Source: Acidimicrobiaceae bacterium
GTDB taxonomy: Bacteria > Actinomycetota > Acidimicrobiia > Acidimicrobiales > Aldehydirespiratoraceae
Length of the DNA stretch: 64,000 bases
NCBI GenBank assembly: GCA_016845585.1
Contig: JAERSO010000113.1
Location: 22,353-86,352 of the forward strand
Reading direction: 5' to 3'
Under the pieces are notes generated by a model that ran no database searches, was not told the origin of the DNA, and saw only the letters and a list, made by a program, of their open reading frames with translations. The position numbers were made by a program, and so were the translations under genes. Positions 61,490 through 64,000 of the stretch are shown here, in pieces; position 1 is the first letter of the stretch; the number at the start of each line of letters is the position of its first letter.

Positions 61490-61969
61490 ATGGCCTGGGT
61501 GTTCTTCGTTTTGGGTGCGGTGGTGGTGTTCGTCATCGGGTTCGTCGCGCTGGGAAAGACCGTCGGGCGCCTGGAACTCCAGCGTCCACCGGCGGTGTTC
61601 GAGGTGCAGGCGGCCGTCCAGTGGATCGCGGGTCGGCTCCCGGATGAGGTGACGGCGCGGGTGAGCTATGACGACGTGGCGACGGTGGTTGGCTGGCATC
61701 TGGATTGGTTCGCCGATGTCGGGGTGGCGTCCGAACACGGTGAGGAGCTGGCGGGGGAGCAGGTCGTGCACGAGGGAGCGGTGGCGGTCGAGGATGCGGC
61801 GATCGATGCGGTGGTGGCGCGGGCCGTGGCGGACGCGGCGGCCGGCGGCGCCGTGATCGACCCGGTCGATGTGGTGTGTGTGCTGGACCTGCAGATGCAG
61901 TATCTCCAGGAGATCGGCGCGGTGAGTGCGGCGTCGGCGAGAGAGGCACCGGAGTCGCCTGAGACGTAA
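61490..61969 (+). CDS. Single-helix membrane-anchored protein of unknown function
   Basis: 159 residues from ATG 61490, six bases after TACGCT. Residues 1-24 are a membrane helix (VFFVLGAVVVFVIGFVALG), followed by an acidic domain with many Val/Ala residues and Asp/Glu pairs. No family recognised. Confidence 0.6.
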   Translation: MAWVFFVLGAVVVFVIGFVALGKTVGRLELQRPPAVFEVQAAVQWIAGRLPDEVTARVSYDDVATVVGWHLDWFADVGVASEHGEELAGEQVVHEGAVAVEDAAIDAVVARAVADAAAGGAVIDPVDVVCVLDLQMQYLQEIGAVSAASAREAPESPET

Positions 61970-62271
61970 ACCGTTCCCACAACGGGTCGAGATGTGCTTC
62001 ACTGGTCCAACCAAAGAGAGGAGGTGGTCCAGCTGATAGCTCAAAGTTTCGTGACCTTGGAGGTGGCTGGCCGCTAACGCAGGCCTGCTGGACTACCTGG
62101 CGAATACCAGCCAGTCACCCCCGCGGTGGTTGTGATCGGGAGTTCGTCACACCTGATCTGTCGCTTCGGCGACGAGCACCCCGCGGGTTCTCCAGCATTC
62201 AACTGGGACCGCCCCGATGCGCCACTCCGGTGGATGCGTCGGGGCGGTTCTCTCTTCGGTAGTCTCCGGGC
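61970..62271 (+). other. Intergenic region with extended anti-anti-SD segment and terminator
   Basis: No convincing long ORF. At 62015-62034 AGAGAGGAGGTGGTCCAGCT matches 17 of 20 bases of the perfect complement of the 16S rRNA 3' end, and all three differences are wobble-compatible. A short frame after it (CTG 62033 to TAA at 62077) would encode about 14 residues, with a non-standard start. A strong hairpin with arms 62208-62217 and 62239-62248 and inner CCAC/GTGG closes the region. A small RNA or leader is possible. Confidence 0.4.
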
Positions 62272-62466
62272 ATGGATCGACCAAGCCGGTATGAAGAGCA
62301 TCGTTTCCTGGGCGACAAGCGTGTGCAGGTAGTCTACGACATGGATGAGATCACCGACGAGGCCGTGATCGACCGGGTGAACGAGTTGGCCGCGACCTCG
62401 TTCGGCCTGACGTTCGGACCCGACACTCTGGCCGAGGCTCGCAACCGCGGGTATCGCCCGGCGTAG
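62272..62466 (+). CDS. Small hypothetical protein
   Basis: 64 residues starting at ATG 62272, six bases after TAGTCT (leaderless-type start). It is acidic in the middle (VVYDMDEITDEAVIDRVNELA) and ends ARNRGYRPA. No signal or membrane segment. No family recognised. It is immediately followed by the alpha/beta hydrolase gene, so they may share a transcript. Confidence 0.55.
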   Translation: MDRPSRYEEHRFLGDKRVQVVYDMDEITDEAVIDRVNELAATSFGLTFGPDTLAEARNRGYRPA

Positions 62467-63252
62467 ATGGACGGTCGGTTTTCGGTAGACGGCAATCAGC
62501 TCGCCTGTCACCTGGCGAGGCCGACGCAGCTGCATCCGACGGCCCAGGCCGGTCTGGTGATCGCGCACGGGTTCCCGGCTGAGGTCGGGGGTGGGATCAA
62601 CAGTACGGCGAGCTTCCCCGAGTTGGCGGATCGCGTGGCCACGGACTTGGGCTGGGCGGCGCTGGCGTTCGCGAGCCGGGGTGTCGCAGAGTCGGAGGGC
62701 AACTTCTCACTCGGGGGTTGGCTTCGGGACTTGAAGGGAGCGGTCGCCCATCTCCGCCAATCCGTGCCGGTTGATGGTGTCTGGATCGTGGGTTTCGGCA
62801 CCGGCGGGGCGCTGGCGATCGAGGCGGCTGCCGCCGACCCCGCGGTGCGAGGCGTTGCCGCGGTGGCGTCACCCGCCGATTTCGAGGATTGGGCCAGCAA
62901 CCCCCGCAAACTGCTCGTCCTCGCTCGCGAGATGGGCGTGCTTCGAGATGACGGCGACTTCTCCGGCTCGTTCGATGACTGGGCCGCTGAGCTGACGTCC
63001 ATTGCCGCCGTCGACGCGGCCGCGCGGCTGGCCCCCCGGGAGCTGATGGTTCTGCACGGCAGCGACGACGACACCGTGCCGGTCTTCGACGCCCGCGCGG
63101 TGGCCGATGCCCATGGTGCGGCCGATCTTCGTCTCGTCCACGGCGGCGGGCACCACCTCCGTCACGATCCGCGCGCAATCGCCATCCTGCTTGGATGGCT
63201 GGAGAGACAGAGAGTGGCCCTTCTGCAGAGTGCGGCGAAGAAGGCCACGTAG
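62467..63252 (+). CDS. Alpha/beta-hydrolase-fold protein lacking the usual nucleophile serine
   Basis: 261 residues of the alpha/beta hydrolase fold: LVIAHGFPAEVGGG (oxyanion region), VWIVGFGTGGALAIEAAAAD at residues 106-125, LMVLHGSDDDTVPVFDAR (acid) and LVHGGGHHLRHDP (His). The nucleophile elbow is GFGTGG, so the residue that is Ser in GxSxG is Gly111. Hydrolysis would need another nucleophile, or the protein may be non-catalytic. It begins immediately after the stop of the 64-residue gene. Confidence 0.8.
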   Translation: MDGRFSVDGNQLACHLARPTQLHPTAQAGLVIAHGFPAEVGGGINSTASFPELADRVATDLGWAALAFASRGVAESEGNFSLGGWLRDLKGAVAHLRQSVPVDGVWIVGFGTGGALAIEAAAADPAVRGVAAVASPADFEDWASNPRKLLVLAREMGVLRDDGDFSGSFDDWAAELTSIAAVDAAARLAPRELMVLHGSDDDTVPVFDARAVADAHGAADLRLVHGGGHHLRHDPRAIAILLGWLERQRVALLQSAAKKAT

Positions 63253-63381
63253 CGTCACGTTCGTTGTGGCACCTGCAACAGCGGTCACCCGTGCATCCGG
63301 CACCATCGATGCGGGATCTCGCCACCTTCTCGGGTCCGGTTCGGGCAGAAGTGGTAGCCCGACCTGTGGTTCTCGTTTTCG

Positions 63382-63975
63382 TCAGTCGGCCTTGGACTTG
63401 CCCTTGGCCTTCTGCTCGAGCCGCCAAGCCCGCACGGCGGCGTGGCCGTCCTCGCTGCCCATGTCGGCGACCGACCGGGGGAGATCGTCACCGAAGGGCG
63501 CGCTGACCTCGAGCGAGTCGGTGGGACGCTTCCCGAAGCGCTTCGCCAGGACCGCGACGAGGATTCGGGCCTTCTCGTCGCCGTAGCCGGGCACCTGGAC
63601 GAGCCGGTCGTGGATGGCGGCAGCGGAGCGTCGTCCTCGCCAGATGGCAGCCGCGTCACCGTGGTACTCATCGACGATGTGCGCGCACAACGCCTGGATC
63701 CTTTTCGCCATCGATGCCGGGAATCGGTGCAATGCCGGTTTGATGGCCACGAGCGTGGCGAACGCATCAGGGTCAAGCGCAGCGATCGAGGCGGCCTCCA
63801 GGGGATCGTCGTCGCTGAGGCCGAGCCGCTCGGCCAGGCGTTGGGGGCCCATGAACGCCCATTCGATCGGAATCTGCTGATCCAGCAGCATGCCGATGAG
63901 GATGGCGAGCGGATCGGTGTTGACGCGCCGATCAGCGGCGGGATCGCCGGTGATCCAGAGAGAGCCGGGCTTCAC
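63382..63975 (-). CDS. HhH-GPD-type base-excision DNA repair protein
   Basis: 197 residues. The helix-hairpin-helix is in LVQVPGYGDEKARILVAVLAKRFG, with the N-terminal domain PLAILIGMLLDQQIPIEWAFMGPQRLAERLG typical of actinobacterial HhH-GPD proteins. The catalytic aspartate seen in classic glycosylases is not clear after the motif. The start is GTG 63975; C-terminal Lys-rich tail (QKAKGKSKAD). The 25 bases after it to the window end contain no further feature. Confidence 0.75.
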   Translation of the reverse strand: MKPGSLWITGDPAADRRVNTDPLAILIGMLLDQQIPIEWAFMGPQRLAERLGLSDDDPLEAASIAALDPDAFATLVAIKPALHRFPASMAKRIQALCAHIVDEYHGDAAAIWRGRRSAAAIHDRLVQVPGYGDEKARILVAVLAKRFGKRPTDSLEVSAPFGDDLPRSVADMGSEDGHAAVRAWRLEQKAKGKSKAD

Positions 63976-64000
63976 CGGCCGGTGGAGGACGCGCCGGTGT

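Noticed and set aside
61970..62271. tRNA or tmRNA gene in the intergenic region
   Set aside because: No cloverleaf with a CCA end or T-loop sequence is visible; only hairpins and the anti-16S segment are seen.

Overview
The window is GC-rich chromosomal DNA with densely packed, mostly single-copy housekeeping and catabolic genes. The gene set includes an F420-type LLM oxidoreductase, a CaiB/BaiF CoA-transferase, several acyl-CoA dehydrogenases, a HelD/HelR-type ATPase, a DUF222-HNH endonuclease and many GTG starts. Very many start codons lie 6-8 bases after a TAnnnT-like -10 box, which suggests leaderless transcripts. Together this points to an actinobacterium, most likely of the Acidimicrobiia (Ilumatobacter-like). 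That placement is inferred from gene content, not from a marker gene. No rRNA, tRNA, CRISPR or complete mobile element was seen.

Layout. 0-5.6 kb: TetR fragment, DCC/DUF393 protein, membrane protein, CoA-transferase, PLP decarboxylase coupled to a SelW-like selenoprotein, YbaK, and an APH-type kinase. 5.7-12.9 kb: Baeyer-Villiger monooxygenase, lipoprotein, reverse-transsulfuration pair (CBS, cystathionine lyase) and a DUF1800/DUF1501 pair. 13-18.3 kb: F420 enzyme, FetAB-like ABC pair, and a ba3-type oxidase operon with a cupredoxin. 18.4-28.8 kb: duplicated-domain protein, fumarase, CapA-like protein, acyl-CoA dehydrogenase, GGDEF-EAL protein and MutY. 28.8-35.2 kb: a kinase broken by TAG, a UGSC selenoprotein coupled to a thioredoxin-domain partner, an MBL-fold enzyme, flavin reductase, gamma-carbonic-anhydrase-like protein, phosphatase and two decayed genes. 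35.2-43.3 kb: sufB, then ABC-F, two truncated head-to-head genes (ArsR-like, MFS) and a Nudix gene, then sufD-Rieske-sufC. 43.2-50 kb: RidA-like, racemase, pterin dehydratase, TPR and PhnD-like genes. 49.5-54.7 kb, minus strand: amidase, selenocysteine methyltransferase, a second sufC, sufS, sufU and MOSC. 54.7-64 kb: HNH endonuclease with an SOS-like box, HelR, a VapBC-like pair, acyl-CoA dehydrogenase, a possible RNA element and DNA repair.

The main result is that three genes that look broken by an in-frame TGA read through as selenoproteins: a SelW-like protein (CxxU), a UGSC protein (UGSC) and a SAM methyltransferase (CU). Each TGA is followed by a hairpin whose apical loop starts 16-19 nt downstream, the expected position of a bacterial SECIS. 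The Sec machinery (selA, selB, selC, selD) is not in the window.

A second result is a shared element, ACTA-N5-GTAG, upstream of all three separated suf transcription units (sufB, sufD, sufC2). It probably defines an Fe-S biogenesis operator. A third is a family of stem-loops with a GGGGACAGACCCC-type core, several starting exactly at a gene's stop codon. Several lesions (amber codon, internal deletion, truncated divergent pair) show local gene decay around 28-39 kb.
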